In this document: positions 41,664-51,734 of the stretch, piece by piece | Numbering within the stretch: the stretch's first letter is position 1 | Layout of the letters: each line of letters begins with the position of its first letter | From: Treponema_I sp045631425 | GTDB taxonomy: Bacteria; Spirochaetota; Spirochaetia; Treponematales; Treponemataceae | Assembly (NCBI GenBank): GCA_045631425.1 | Contig: JAZQUR010000011.1 | Location: 1 to 64,000, forward strand | Direction of reading: 5' to 3' | Length of the DNA stretch: 64,000 nt | Notes under the pieces: model-generated | Told to the model about the DNA's origin: nothing | Seen by the model: only the letters and a program-made list of their open reading frames with translations | Database searches by the model: none | Made by a program: the position numbers and the translations under genes

Positions 41664-43748
41664 ATGCCATTAAAAATTAATGCTAAAAATTTATCGGATT
41701 CGATAATGGCTATTGCTGCGGTTGTCGTAATCCTTATGATTATTATTCCGCTTCCAACTGTATTGTTGGACTTGTTAATGGCATGTAACTTGCTTGCTTC
41801 TCTTTTGATTTTATTACTTGTAATTTATACTCCACGTGCAATCGATTTTTCTTCATTTCCTACCATCCTTTTGATTATTACCGTTTTTGGTTTAGGGCTA
41901 AATATTTCATCAACTCGTTTGATTTTAACTAAAGGAACTCAATTTGATGGAAAAATGGTTCGTGCTTTTGCCAGTTTCGTTGTTGGCAGTGGTGGAACTG
42001 AAGGTACTTTGGTTGGATTTATTATCTTTATAATCATTATTGCTGTTCAGGCTATGGTTATCACAAAGGGTGCAACCCGTATTGCTGAAGTAGCAGCTCG
42101 TTTTACTTTGGATGCTATGCCAATGAAACAGGCAGCTATCGAATCTGAGTTTAACCAAGGTGTTTTAACAGAAGAAGAATCTCGTCAAAAAAAACTTGAA
42201 CTTCAAATTGAGTCTGACTTCTATGCAAGTATGGACGGTGCTAGTAAATTCGTTTCTGGAAACGTAAAACTTGGGATTTTGGTTACTGTTATTAACCTTG
42301 TTGTTGGCTTGATTTTTGGTATGGTTTTGCATGGGGAATCTTTTACAGACGCCATCGGAACTTATGCTGCCCTTACTATTGGTGATGGTTTGCTTTCTCA
42401 GTTGCCTTCTTTGCTCGTTTCTTTTGCAACTGGTTTGATTGTTGCTAGAGCTGCTTCTGATGGAACTACAACTATTGGTGAAACTGTAAAAAAAGAATTT
42501 ACAAAATCTTCTTACATCTACATGGTGGGTGGCGCTTTGATGATTATTTTGGGAATTCTTCCTGGATTCCCTTGGTATGTGCTTATTCCAATGGGAGCTG
42601 CTTTAATTTATCTTGGTTATAGACTTAACAGAATTGAAAGCTCAAAAGCTCTTGCAAAAGAAAATGCTAAAAATCAGCAAAAAGCTGCTGCAAATGCTCC
42701 TTCTAAAGAAGTTGATAGAAGCCCAATTGCTCCACTTGATGATTTGTCTTTGGAACTAGGTTTAGGATTGCTTCAACTTGTTGATAAGGAAAAGGGTGCT
42801 GAACTTCTTGAACGTATCACAAGAATGCGTCGGGAATCTGCCTTGGATTTAGGCTTGGTTGTTCCTCCTATCCGCATTATGGATAATACAAGGCTTGATC
42901 CTAGCGAATACAGTTTTAAGATAAAAGGCGTTGAAATTGGTAAAAGCAGAATCCGTATGGGATGTTATATGTGTTTGGACACTGGAAATGTGTTTAACAA
43001 AATCCCGGGAGAAGCTACTATAGACCCTGCTTTTGGTTTGCCAGCAATCTGGGTTACAGAGGATAGACGTGAGGATGCTGAACGATCTGGTTACTCTGTA
43101 ATTGATCCACCAACAATTATTGCAACTCACTTAACCGAGTTGATAAAACGATATGCATCTGAAATTCTTGGTCGTCAAGAAGTAAAATCAATGATAGATG
43201 CTCTAAAAGAAAAATATCCTGCTGTTATTGAAGAAGCAACAAAACTTTTCACAATGGGGCAGATTCAAAAGGTTTTGCAAGGCTTGTTAAAGGAGCAAGT
43301 TTCAATCAGAAACCTTGTTGTCATTTTGGAAACTATGTCTGACTACGGCGGAGTTACAAAAGATACTTATGACTTAGTTGAAAAAGTTAGACAATCTTTA
43401 GCACGTCAAATTTGTTTACAATATGCTGATGATAAAAACACTATTCATGTTTTTACAGTTGATCCAGCATTCATTAATACAATCGTTGATAGTGGCGTAA
43501 AAACTGTAAACGGACCAATTGCAAACTTGGATTTGAACACACAACGAGCATGGATAACAGCTTTGTCTGGCGCAGTAAATCTAGCTATCGAAAGAGGATT
43601 TATGCCAATTATCTTGTGTCCACAAGAGGCTCGCGCTTTGATAAAAGCTAGTTGTGAACGTGAGTTACCACAAATTATTGTTCTTTCAATTTCTGAAATT
43701 GCAAAAGATATTAAAGTTGAAATGATAGGAGAAATTAGACTTGACTGA
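41664..43748 (+). CDS. flhA: flagellar type III export protein FlhA
   Basis: A 694-residue export-apparatus protein. About eight transmembrane helices fill residues 15-325. The family signature ARFTLDAMPMKQAAIESEFN, shown here as RFTLDAMPMKQ, lies in the FHIPEP loop. The large cytoplasmic domain (about 345-690) forms the nonameric ring that receives chaperone-substrate pairs. It has its own sigma-70 promoter, unlike most spirochaetes where it follows flhB directly. flhF begins within its last eight bases. Confidence 0.95.
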   Translation: MPLKINAKNLSDSIMAIAAVVVILMIIIPLPTVLLDLLMACNLLASLLILLLVIYTPRAIDFSSFPTILLIITVFGLGLNISSTRLILTKGTQFDGKMVRAFASFVVGSGGTEGTLVGFIIFIIIIAVQAMVITKGATRIAEVAARFTLDAMPMKQAAIESEFNQGVLTEEESRQKKLELQIESDFYASMDGASKFVSGNVKLGILVTVINLVVGLIFGMVLHGESFTDAIGTYAALTIGDGLLSQLPSLLVSFATGLIVARAASDGTTTIGETVKKEFTKSSYIYMVGGALMIILGILPGFPWYVLIPMGAALIYLGYRLNRIESSKALAKENAKNQQKAAANAPSKEVDRSPIAPLDDLSLELGLGLLQLVDKEKGAELLERITRMRRESALDLGLVVPPIRIMDNTRLDPSEYSFKIKGVEIGKSRIRMGCYMCLDTGNVFNKIPGEATIDPAFGLPAIWVTEDRREDAERSGYSVIDPPTIIATHLTELIKRYASEILGRQEVKSMIDALKEKYPAVIEEATKLFTMGQIQKVLQGLLKEQVSIRNLVVILETMSDYGGVTKDTYDLVEKVRQSLARQICLQYADDKNTIHVFTVDPAFINTIVDSGVKTVNGPIANLDLNTQRAWITALSGAVNLAIERGFMPIILCPQEARALIKASCERELPQIIVLSISEIAKDIKVEMIGEIRLD

Positions 43749-45015
43749 TAAACAAGATATTAAATATGCCACAGCTGCATCATACGATTTATGCGTGGAA
43801 CAAATTCAAGCTCTTCATGGCAAAAACTATCAGATTTTGCGAAAAAGACCTACAACAATTTCAAAATTCTTAGGGCTTATTAAAAAACCGGCATATGAAA
43901 TTGCGTATATAGTTACTCCTGAAAATACATTTTCAAAATATCACAATTTTGCAACACAAGGTTTGTATCAATCAACTTCGCAATCTCCTTATGGAATAAA
44001 TTTACCAAATCAAGTGCAAAATACTCCTGCATCATCCTTTGATTTTGAAAAAGAAAAAGCAAAAATTCTAAAAAATAATAGCAATGTGGATACCACTTCT
44101 CCCCAGCTTTCTGAGTTGCTAAAAGAAGTAAAAGCTTTACGTCAAGATTTTTCAACAATGCAGCCATACACTCCAGATGACGAGCACGAATCAGTTATAA
44201 AAGTTAGACGACTCTTGGAAGAAAACGAGTTTTCTCCAGCATACACTCGCAAAATCCTTGATAGACTAAAACGAGAATTCACTATAGAAGAATTGGATGA
44301 TTTTGATTACGTACAAACATCTGTTGTGGATTGGATTGGAGAATCTATAAAAATTGCTGATATTAATTTGCGAAGTCGACCTCACATTATTATGCTTGTT
44401 GGTCCTACTGGAGTTGGTAAAACAACAACTGTGGCAAAAATCGCAGCACGTTACAACCCAAATGCTTCTGAACATCCTTTGAAAGTTTGCCTGTTCAATG
44501 CTGATAACTACCGAATTGGTGCAAAAAATCAAATTGAAACTTACGCATCTTTGTTATCAATTCCTCTTGCAACCATAGATAAAGATGGAGATTTTGCTAA
44601 AAAAATAAACTCTTACGGTACAGATACCGATGTAATAATAGTAGACACATTAGGTTGTGGTCAAAAAGATTATGAAAAGATAGGAATTTTACGTCGTCGA
44701 TTAGAATTGAAGGGGATTATTCCTGAAGCATATTTAACTTTGACTGCTATGACAAAACTAAGTGATATGCGTGATATTCTACAGCAATTTGAAGTTTTTG
44801 CTTATAACTCAGTTATTGTTACAAAACTTGATGAAACAAGTTGTATTGGAAACCTAATTAGTGTTCTCGATGAAAAGAACAAATCCATAGCATATCTTAC
44901 AACTGGACAGTCAGTTCCAAATGATATCGAAGTTGCTTCTGTTGTAAAATTGTTGATGATGCTAAACGGATTTAAAATTGATAGAAATCACATTGAAGAA
45001 AAATTTCCAAATTAA
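43741..45015 (+). CDS. flhF: SRP-type GTPase FlhF
   Basis: A 424-residue GTPase that sets flagellar position and number. After a variable N-terminal region (about 1-130) and the N domain come the GTPase motifs: GPTGVGKTT (residues 221-229), FNADNYRIGAKNQIETYASL, the G3 motif as DTLGCGQKD, and TKLDETSCIGNLISV. G3 has Leu where DTAG is usual. The start is TTG 43741, overlapping flhA by eight bases, with GGAGAAA eight bases upstream. flhG follows. Confidence 0.93.
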   Translation: MTDKQDIKYATAASYDLCVEQIQALHGKNYQILRKRPTTISKFLGLIKKPAYEIAYIVTPENTFSKYHNFATQGLYQSTSQSPYGINLPNQVQNTPASSFDFEKEKAKILKNNSNVDTTSPQLSELLKEVKALRQDFSTMQPYTPDDEHESVIKVRRLLEENEFSPAYTRKILDRLKREFTIEELDDFDYVQTSVVDWIGESIKIADINLRSRPHIIMLVGPTGVGKTTTVAKIAARYNPNASEHPLKVCLFNADNYRIGAKNQIETYASLLSIPLATIDKDGDFAKKINSYGTDTDVIIVDTLGCGQKDYEKIGILRRRLELKGIIPEAYLTLTAMTKLSDMRDILQQFEVFAYNSVIVTKLDETSCIGNLISVLDEKNKSIAYLTTGQSVPNDIEVASVVKLLMMLNGFKIDRNHIEEKFPN

Positions 45016-45037
45016 ACGGCAATAATGGGAGAAGATA

Positions 45038-45904
45038 ATGGAAGATCAAGCAGCTGAACTACGAGCAATGATGCAAAAAGTAAATGGTGGAAAAGCATCA
45101 GAACATAAAACAAGAGTTATTGCTGTAACAAGTGGAAAGGGTGGCGTTGGAAAAACTAATATTTCAGTAAATCTTGCAATCGCTTTTGCACAAGCAGGAA
45201 AACGAGTTATTTTGATTGATGGTGACTTAGGTATGGCAAATGTAAACGTACTTTTGGGAATCACTCCAAAATCAAACTTGTTAGACGTTATCACTAAACG
45301 AAAGAAGATGTCTGAAATCATTTTGAATACAGAAGTTGGTATTCAATTTATTGCTGGTGCAAACGGTTTTTCACGTATTGCAAATCTTTCTGATGAAGAA
45401 CGTGATTATTTTGCAGAAGAATTTACTACTTTGTCTGCAGCTGATATCATTATTATTGATACTGGGGCTGGTGTTTCTGATAACGTTCTTAGATTTGTTG
45501 AAGCAGCTGACGAAGCTTATGTTGTAACAACTCCAGAGCCAACTGCAATTACCGACGCTTACGGTTTGATAAAAATTATTGCAACCGACTTGATAAATTC
45601 TCAAATTAACATGAAGTTGATTGTAAATAAGGTTCATTCTGCAGATGAAGGAAAACGAATTGCAGAAAAAATTATCAAAGTTGTAGCTCAATTCTTGAAC
45701 ACACCTGTTGAATATTTGGGATTTATCTATGATGACCCAACAGTTTTTTCATCAGTTTTACGTCAAAAACCTTTTATCATTTCACAGCCAAATTCAAAGG
45801 CTTCTGGTTGTATCAAACATATCGTTAGCCGAATTGATAAAACAACTATTAAACAAACTGGTGGTTTTACTGGATTTATTCAAAAAATTATCGGAAAAAA
45901 ATAG
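45038..45904 (+). CDS. flhG: MinD-like ATPase FlhG (FleN)
   Basis: A 288-residue ParA/MinD-family ATPase that restrains flagellar number with FlhF. The deviant Walker A KGGVGKT spans residues 34-40, DGDLGMANVNVLLG follows, and DTGAGVSDNVL is the Walker B region. A C-terminal amphipathic helix (GGFTGFIQKIIGKK) would bind the membrane. GGGAGAAG is the ribosome site. A terminator follows, so the flhAFG unit ends here. Confidence 0.93.
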   Translation: MEDQAAELRAMMQKVNGGKASEHKTRVIAVTSGKGGVGKTNISVNLAIAFAQAGKRVILIDGDLGMANVNVLLGITPKSNLLDVITKRKKMSEIILNTEVGIQFIAGANGFSRIANLSDEERDYFAEEFTTLSAADIIIIDTGAGVSDNVLRFVEAADEAYVVTTPEPTAITDAYGLIKIIATDLINSQINMKLIVNKVHSADEGKRIAEKIIKVVAQFLNTPVEYLGFIYDDPTVFSSVLRQKPFIISQPNSKASGCIKHIVSRIDKTTIKQTGGFTGFIQKIIGKK

Positions 45905-45932
45905 TATTTGAAAATTCTGTTGATTTTTAAGA

Positions 45933-45972
45933 CCCGCTTCAAGATTTTTTTTGAAGTGGGATTTTTTTTTGC
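45933..45972 (+). terminator. flhG terminator
   Basis: CCCGCTTCAA (45933-45942) pairs with TTGAAGTGGG (45951-45960, one G-U pair) around an 8-nt loop, followed by nine T. Confidence 0.92.
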
Positions 45973-46007
45973 ATGATGAATATAGTTGGTTTTCTCACTG
46001 TACAAAC

Positions 46008-46036
46008 TTGACAAAAGTAAATTCTAGGCTTAAACT
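46008..46036 (+). promoter_or_regulatory. GH94 gene promoter (leaderless candidate)
   Basis: TTGACA (46008-46013), exactly 17 bases and TAAACT (46031-46036) are followed by six bases and the ATG at 46043. With no Shine-Dalgarno, the mRNA should start at the A of ATG. Confidence 0.8.
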
Positions 46037-46042
46037 CAAATT

Positions 46043-48172
46043 ATGAGCTATGAAATCAATGAAAAAGGTTTCTGTTTATCAGAACCTCAAATGTTTAGAC
46101 CTTGGTATAATTATTTGTCAAATGGTGATTATGGGATTAAAATTTCTCATACAGGAGATGGTTATGCAAATACGCTAAAAGAACCTAGAATCGCTGTAAC
46201 AAATTATGATTTTTTTTCTCCTTGTAAAGGACGTTATGTTTTTGTGCAAGAGGGATCTGTTGAAGATGGCTATGTTTGGTCACCAAGTTATTTACCATGT
46301 AAAACAAAACTTGATTCTTGGCAATGTATTCATGAACCGGGAGCAACTTCTTATTACGGTACAAAAAATGGTATTGAAGTTTCAGAAACTGTATTTTTGC
46401 CAAAATCAGGTACGTATGAAATCATGCTTGTAAAAGCAAAAAATATTTCCAATGAAGTAAAGAAAATCTCTGTAACTCCAGAAATCGAGTTTTTGTTGTA
46501 TAACTCATTTGGCGTAGATCCAGTTTACTACAGTTGGTACACAGACACCTCTGTTCGTGAAGATTCTTCTATTCTTTTTGAACGCCGAGTTGGTGGGGCT
46601 GTAACTGGTTTCTTTAAGCCACTAGAAAAACCTGCTTCTTTTGAAACAAGTTTAAAGCGATTTTTTGCAGGTGGAGATCAACAAAAACCACTTTCAGTTT
46701 TTAATGAAAAGCTTTCTTATAATATGAGCGGTGGCGACCCATACATTGCAGCTTGTAAATATGATTTAGAGCTAAAACCTGGTGAAGAAAAAACATTAGC
46801 TTTCTTTACAGGCGTTGGAGTTGACGTTCTAGATCAAATATCACAAAAATATAAATCTGTTTCTGACGTAGAAAAGGTTTTAGAAGATTTACGCTCTGAA
46901 TGGATGAAAAAGCTAAATCTGAAAGTCTTTGAAAAAGCGAATATTAAAGACGAAGCAACTCTTGCTTGGCTAAAAACTTTCTTTGGCTACCAGATTTATG
47001 AACAGTCCACAGGTTTGGTTCGGGGAACTTTCCGAGGATTTAGAGATGTGGCCCAAGACGCTATGGGAATTTGTTCTTACGATAAAGACATTGCGGCAAA
47101 TCTTTTAGTGGATTTGTGTACTCGTCAAAAAAAATCGGGACAATGTTTGCGCCAGTGGAATACAGAAGGCGGTGCAAATGATGAGCGAGACTTTAGAGAC
47201 TTGCCATTCTGGATTATCACAGCATTAAGCGTCTACGAACGATTTACAGGTGATTCTAGTATTTACACAAAAAAAGCAAAATATCTTGATGATGAAAATG
47301 AAGTAACACTTTTTGAACACGCTGTTCAAGGTATAAAATATGCTTTGGTATACGGCGACCATCAGCTTGTAAAAATGGGAATTGGGGATTGGAATGATGC
47401 TTTGTCTGGTCCTGGAAAAGAAGGTGGTACAGTTTTCCTAAATCAGTTTGCATTCTACGCTTTGGACTTGCTAGACAAAGTTGCAACAAAACACGGATTT
47501 AATCATCCTTTTGATATTAAAGCTGAAAAGCAAAAACTATTTGATGGAACAATGGCATATTGGAACGGAAAATGGTTTGCTCGTGCCGCATCAGAAAGTG
47601 GATTTATCCTTGGTGGAAACGGAAATGAACCAATTTCCAAGGGAAAAGTATCTAGCGCTGAAAAATACAAATACGACGGACAAGAGCGCATTTTCTTGTT
47701 GCCACAAGTTTGGTTTACTATCAGTGGAATGTGCGATTTTACACCAGAAGCAAAAGACGTTGCAAAAATCGCTATGGATTCCATGATTGAAAAATTAGAA
47801 ACAGAACACGGCTTGCTAAAAGTTCTTCCAGGATTTAACAAATTCGACCCAAGTTACGGAAACCTTTCTGCCCTTGCACCGGGTATGGCTGAGAATTTTG
47901 CAATTTATAACCATTCAAGTGCTTTTGCAGTTTATGCGCTTTTCAAAGCTGGTCGCACAGAAGATGCAAAACGGATTTTGAACAAAGTGCTACCTTTCAA
48001 AAAAGATTGGAAGGTTACAAAAGCTGAACCATTTGTGTTGGTAAACTTTTACAATGGCGGATATTACAAAGACAAGGCTGGAGAGGGCGGTGTTCCATGG
48101 CTAACAGGAACTGTAAACTGGCTTTCTATGTCTGTTTTTGACTTTATCCTTCCACAAGGAATTGAATTATAA
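46043..48172 (+). CDS. GH94 family glycoside phosphorylase (substrate unresolved)
   Basis: A 709-residue inverting phosphorylase of the cellobiose/chitobiose phosphorylase family. The N-terminal beta-sandwich (about 1-270) includes WSPSYLPCKTKLDSWQC; a linker leads to the alpha6/alpha6 barrel. There RGTFRGFRDVAQDAMG, RQWNTEGGANDERDF and GIGDWNDALS (residues 446-455, with the family's catalytic Asp) match. It splits a beta-linked disaccharide with phosphate, saving ATP. Cellobiose, chitobiose or another beta-disaccharide is possible; the nearby GH20 enzyme does not settle it. It is cytoplasmic and a single gene. Confidence 0.82.
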   Translation: MSYEINEKGFCLSEPQMFRPWYNYLSNGDYGIKISHTGDGYANTLKEPRIAVTNYDFFSPCKGRYVFVQEGSVEDGYVWSPSYLPCKTKLDSWQCIHEPGATSYYGTKNGIEVSETVFLPKSGTYEIMLVKAKNISNEVKKISVTPEIEFLLYNSFGVDPVYYSWYTDTSVREDSSILFERRVGGAVTGFFKPLEKPASFETSLKRFFAGGDQQKPLSVFNEKLSYNMSGGDPYIAACKYDLELKPGEEKTLAFFTGVGVDVLDQISQKYKSVSDVEKVLEDLRSEWMKKLNLKVFEKANIKDEATLAWLKTFFGYQIYEQSTGLVRGTFRGFRDVAQDAMGICSYDKDIAANLLVDLCTRQKKSGQCLRQWNTEGGANDERDFRDLPFWIITALSVYERFTGDSSIYTKKAKYLDDENEVTLFEHAVQGIKYALVYGDHQLVKMGIGDWNDALSGPGKEGGTVFLNQFAFYALDLLDKVATKHGFNHPFDIKAEKQKLFDGTMAYWNGKWFARAASESGFILGGNGNEPISKGKVSSAEKYKYDGQERIFLLPQVWFTISGMCDFTPEAKDVAKIAMDSMIEKLETEHGLLKVLPGFNKFDPSYGNLSALAPGMAENFAIYNHSSAFAVYALFKAGRTEDAKRILNKVLPFKKDWKVTKAEPFVLVNFYNGGYYKDKAGEGGVPWLTGTVNWLSMSVFDFILPQGIEL

Positions 48173-48230
48173 GTTCTTTTGGATAGAAAGATAAGATTAA
48201 TTTTGTTTTAAAATATTTGAAAAATTGATA

Positions 48231-48275
48231 CAAGTGTCAGACAAGGGCATGATTGTAGTGTCTCTTGTCCACTTG
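48231..48275 (+). ncRNA. conserved bulged hairpin A, upstream of hflX
   Basis: CAAGTG (48231-48236) pairs with CACTTG (48270-48275). After a TCA bulge, GACAAG (48240-48245) pairs with CTTGTC (48264-48269), around an 18-nt loop containing AGTG, and TGTATTT follows. The same architecture occurs at 51933-51973, with compensatory differences in both stems. A weak promoter (TTGTTT, 17 bases, TGATAC) lies just upstream. It lies 61 bases before hflX. The function is unknown. Confidence 0.55.
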
Positions 48276-48336
48276 TATTTTCAAAAAATAGGATAAATCA
48301 CTTTTCAATATTGAAAATAAATGGCATATTGATTTT

Positions 48337-49602
48337 ATGATTGACTTGGAAAAAGAACAGACACAAAAACCAAAGGCTTTTTTAGTTGGTGAGCCAAATA
48401 CATCTTTAAAAGAACTTGAAGGATTGGTAGACACTCTTGGCATGGAAGTGGCTGAATCCTTTGTTTTACAACGACTTGACCCAGAGCCAAAATATGGAAT
48501 TGGAACTGGTAAAGCAAATGATATTGCCTATTTTGCAAAGGAAGCTGAGGCTGATTGTATAATTTTTGATTTTGAACTTAGTCCCACAAAACAACGAAAC
48601 TGGGAAAAACTTGCTGATATTCCAGTTTTTGACCGCCACGAAGTGATTATTCGGATTTTTGGTCAACGGGCTAAAACAAAAGAAGCTATGCTCCAAGTTG
48701 AACTTGCAAAGCTCCAATATTCTTTGCCACGGTTAGCCCATTCTTATGGGGAAATGTCTCGTCAGCGTGGGGGAAGTTATGGTTCAAAGGGAAGTGGAGA
48801 AACACAGCTTGAGCTTGACCGCCGAGGCGTTGAGGCAAGAATTCATATAATTAAGCAGGAACTAAAAAAAGTTATAAAAGAAAGAGAAACCATGCGAAAG
48901 CGTCGGGAAAGAACACCGGTTCCAACTTGTGCTTTAGTGGGATATACAAATGCTGGAAAATCCAGTTTGCTAAATGCTCTTACTGGAGCAGAGGCTTTTG
49001 TAGAAGATAGACTTTTTGCAACTTTAGACCCAACCACCAGAAAATTGCAACTAAAAGACGGTGGTTCTGTTTTGCTTACAGACACAGTTGGATTTATCAG
49101 TAATCTTCCCCACACATTGATAGACGCATTTAAATCAACTTTGGAAGAAGCTAGTCGTTCTGATTTGCTTTTAATCGTTCTAGATTGTAGCGACCAAAAC
49201 GTTCTTTCCCAGTACGAAACGGTTATGAATGTTTTGGCAGAAACTGGGGCTGGTAAAAAAGAAAAAATCATTGTTCTAAACAAAATTGATAAAATCTCTG
49301 ATGACAATTTAATCTTAAAATCCTTGGAAAATGAATTTCCGTCAGCAATAAAAGTCAGTGCTAAGGAAAAAACGGGATTTTTAGAACTTGCAGAAACTAT
49401 AAATGAAAAACTTTTAGGCCCTGTAAAAACTTTTAAACTTCCTCTAGAACGAAGTGATTTAGTTTCTTTAATCAGAAAAACTGGAGTTTTGTACAAAGAA
49501 GAATGGCTAGAAGACCACATTTTAGTGGAAGGCCGCCTAGGTGGCGTAATTGAATCTAGCCAAAGAACTTTACGTTTGGTGGAAGAGGCCAAGATTTTTT
49601 AG
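48337..49602 (+). CDS. hflX: ribosome-associated GTPase HflX
   Basis: A 421-residue GTPase that splits stalled or hibernating ribosomes under stress. The N-terminal nucleotide-binding subdomain shows PKYGIGTGKANDIA. Next come FDRHEVIIRIFGQRA and the Gly-rich linker GGSYGSKGSGETQLELDRR. The G domain has GYTNAGKSSLLNAL (Lys208), DTVGFISNLPH and NKID. No ribosome site is evident; CATATT lies six bases before the ATG. Its stop overlaps the stop of the convergent DUF4954 gene by four bases, with no terminator between them. Confidence 0.93.
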   Translation: MIDLEKEQTQKPKAFLVGEPNTSLKELEGLVDTLGMEVAESFVLQRLDPEPKYGIGTGKANDIAYFAKEAEADCIIFDFELSPTKQRNWEKLADIPVFDRHEVIIRIFGQRAKTKEAMLQVELAKLQYSLPRLAHSYGEMSRQRGGSYGSKGSGETQLELDRRGVEARIHIIKQELKKVIKERETMRKRRERTPVPTCALVGYTNAGKSSLLNALTGAEAFVEDRLFATLDPTTRKLQLKDGGSVLLTDTVGFISNLPHTLIDAFKSTLEEASRSDLLLIVLDCSDQNVLSQYETVMNVLAETGAGKKEKIIVLNKIDKISDDNLILKSLENEFPSAIKVSAKEKTGFLELAETINEKLLGPVKTFKLPLERSDLVSLIRKTGVLYKEEWLEDHILVEGRLGGVIESSQRTLRLVEEAKIF

Positions 49603-51728
49603 ATATCCGCAAAAATCCCTTCCAATTTTTTTACAAACTCATCAGTTTCTGCTTTTAACTCTTTTAAGAAGCTGTTTTCTTCTAAGCGACCAACAACTTC
49701 AAGCATTTCTTCTTCGTTTTTGTAAGTTATAGTTCTAAAATAATCAGAATAATCTTTTTCACGAGAAGAAACTGAACTTTCGTACATATAATTTGAAACA
49801 TCAATTACGTCTTTTAAGATGTCTTTTGTAATATCTTTTGTAAAATCCACAATATCCCGAGAGTAAAGTTGTTCCAAAACCCAAATACTGTAGCGAGTTT
49901 TGTATGCTTCATACTGATTTTGGCATTGAGCATAAAAATCATGAACTTCATCCCAAGTGTTGATTTTGCGTTCTTTTATCAAATTGAAAAGTTCTTCAAT
50001 TTTCTTTGTAGGAATAATTTGCCCACCAACATTTTGCCATTCTGTAAAAAGTTCTATTTCTTGAACAGAATAGAAATATTCTTTTGAAGGACGAATAAAT
50101 TCTGATTTTTCGTACCAACTTACCAAAGCTTTTACAGCAAAATATTTAGCAACTTTTCTGTATTCTTTATAAGCACGAGCTGCTTTTAGGATTTTTGCCC
50201 CGTAGCGTTTCATACAACGAGGATCTTCCAAAGTCAAATCTGCATCTGGATTTTGATGTAGGTAATCCTTTGCTTTTTGCAAATCGTCATATTTCAAAGT
50301 TCGTGCAGTCAACTTAATGATTCTGTACAAACTTTCCACAATTTCCTGCACTGTGTCTGGTGCCAAAGGATCAGTTTCAATATGCTGGGCCTTTACAACA
50401 CGCTTATCCCGTTTTTGGAACTTAGAGTTGTTTCTAGCCATAGCAAACATGTTGTATTGGAACCAGTAGGCCGGGATAATAGAAATTGCTTGGTCAGTTG
50501 AGTTGATAGAAACCAAACTAAAAGGATAGTTGATATTTAACTCACATTGATATGAGCCCTTTGCCACAAGCACAAAGGAAGCGAATTTTGAGTTGTGTTT
50601 GAAATCTGAACAAAGACCCGGCCAGAAACCACGACCTGCCACAATTTCTCCGTCTGGACTTCGTGAGTTGTGATTTGACCCAATAGTTGCTCCAGAAGCG
50701 ATATTTGACTGGCCCATAATTGTTGTGGCAATCAAGAAACTTGAGTTATGGTGCTGTTCATGGAAAGGATACACAAGATTGTTCAAAAGCTCACAACAAG
50801 AAACTGTAGAGTTATCCCCAAGTACAGTGTTCAAAACTCGAACCCCGTACTTTAGCTGACAATTTCGCCCAATAACAAAGCGAACTGCCACAGCTTGATA
50901 GAAAACCTTTGAGCCATAGCCCATAATACCGTTTACCATTTCTACGCCTTCCCCAATCTGAGAAGGTTCATCTTCTGAAGACAAAATAGTAATATTTTTT
51001 AACTTAAAAGCACCTTTGATATAAGCACATGAACCGATTTTAGCATCTTTTATCAAAGATGAATTTTTGATAACAGCAAAATCTTCTACCAAACCAAAAG
51101 TGTTTAGTTTTTTATCATTTCCATATTCTGTAAGTTCTACAAATCGATTTAACAACTCTTTATCATCACGATTTTTTGCCCATAAATATGCATCAGCAGG
51201 AAGCATACTTTCAAAAGGTAAAATTTCTCGACCGCCGTTTTCGTTACAAACTCCAATCCAAATACGATTTGACTCAGGTTCACCTTCTTTTAGGATACCG
51301 TTACCAAATTTTGAGTGATTTGTACAACTCATTTCTTGGATATTGAACAAAATAACGCCTTGACCAATTTTGTAGTTATCCAAATATCTTACATTACGGA
51401 TGGCAACATTATCTCCGATTACGCAAGAACGCACCATAGAGTGATAAATACCTGTTTCTAACACTAAGTCGTGGTATTTTAGAGTTGCCTTGCAAAGATT
51501 ACCAATCACGATAGTGCCAGAAAACTCTGAGTGCTGAATTAAGTTTGGATCAAATTGATTAGAAACGTAGATGTTATTCCAATCAGAATCACTTGAGTGA
51601 TTGTAGTTTTTTTTGAGGATTTCCTTTTCTTCTTCTGTAAGATGTCGTTTTCCAACTAGGTCATTTTCAGAAGGAAAATAAGAATATTCGGCGAGATTTG
51701 ATGAGCTTGTAAAATCGATTTTAGTCAT
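49599..51728 (-). CDS. DUF4954 family protein (left-handed beta-helix)
   Basis: A 709-residue protein typical of Spirochaetes and Bacteroidetes. The N-terminal half has hexapeptide-like rungs of a left-handed beta-helix, for example IGDNVAIRNVRYLDNYKIGQ and GQSNIASGATIGSNHNSRSP, as in sugar nucleotidyl- and acyltransferases. The second half is helical and unassigned. Related proteins are annotated only as DUF4954, so the substrate is unknown. I start at ATG 51728 (MTKIDFTSSS), six bases after TATAAC; the longer frame to 51839 adds an unlikely hydrophobic stretch upstream of the promoter. Confidence 0.8.
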   Translation of the reverse strand: MTKIDFTSSSNLAEYSYFPSENDLVGKRHLTEEEKEILKKNYNHSSDSDWNNIYVSNQFDPNLIQHSEFSGTIVIGNLCKATLKYHDLVLETGIYHSMVRSCVIGDNVAIRNVRYLDNYKIGQGVILFNIQEMSCTNHSKFGNGILKEGEPESNRIWIGVCNENGGREILPFESMLPADAYLWAKNRDDKELLNRFVELTEYGNDKKLNTFGLVEDFAVIKNSSLIKDAKIGSCAYIKGAFKLKNITILSSEDEPSQIGEGVEMVNGIMGYGSKVFYQAVAVRFVIGRNCQLKYGVRVLNTVLGDNSTVSCCELLNNLVYPFHEQHHNSSFLIATTIMGQSNIASGATIGSNHNSRSPDGEIVAGRGFWPGLCSDFKHNSKFASFVLVAKGSYQCELNINYPFSLVSINSTDQAISIIPAYWFQYNMFAMARNNSKFQKRDKRVVKAQHIETDPLAPDTVQEIVESLYRIIKLTARTLKYDDLQKAKDYLHQNPDADLTLEDPRCMKRYGAKILKAARAYKEYRKVAKYFAVKALVSWYEKSEFIRPSKEYFYSVQEIELFTEWQNVGGQIIPTKKIEELFNLIKERKINTWDEVHDFYAQCQNQYEAYKTRYSIWVLEQLYSRDIVDFTKDITKDILKDVIDVSNYMYESSVSSREKDYSDYFRTITYKNEEEMLEVVGRLEENSFLKELKAETDEFVKKLEGIFADI

Positions 51729-51734
51729 ATAAAT

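Noticed and set aside
48231..48300. preQ1-I-type riboswitch before hflX
   Set aside because: A stem followed by an A-rich tail is suggestive, but the conserved loop bases are absent and hflX is not a queuosine gene.
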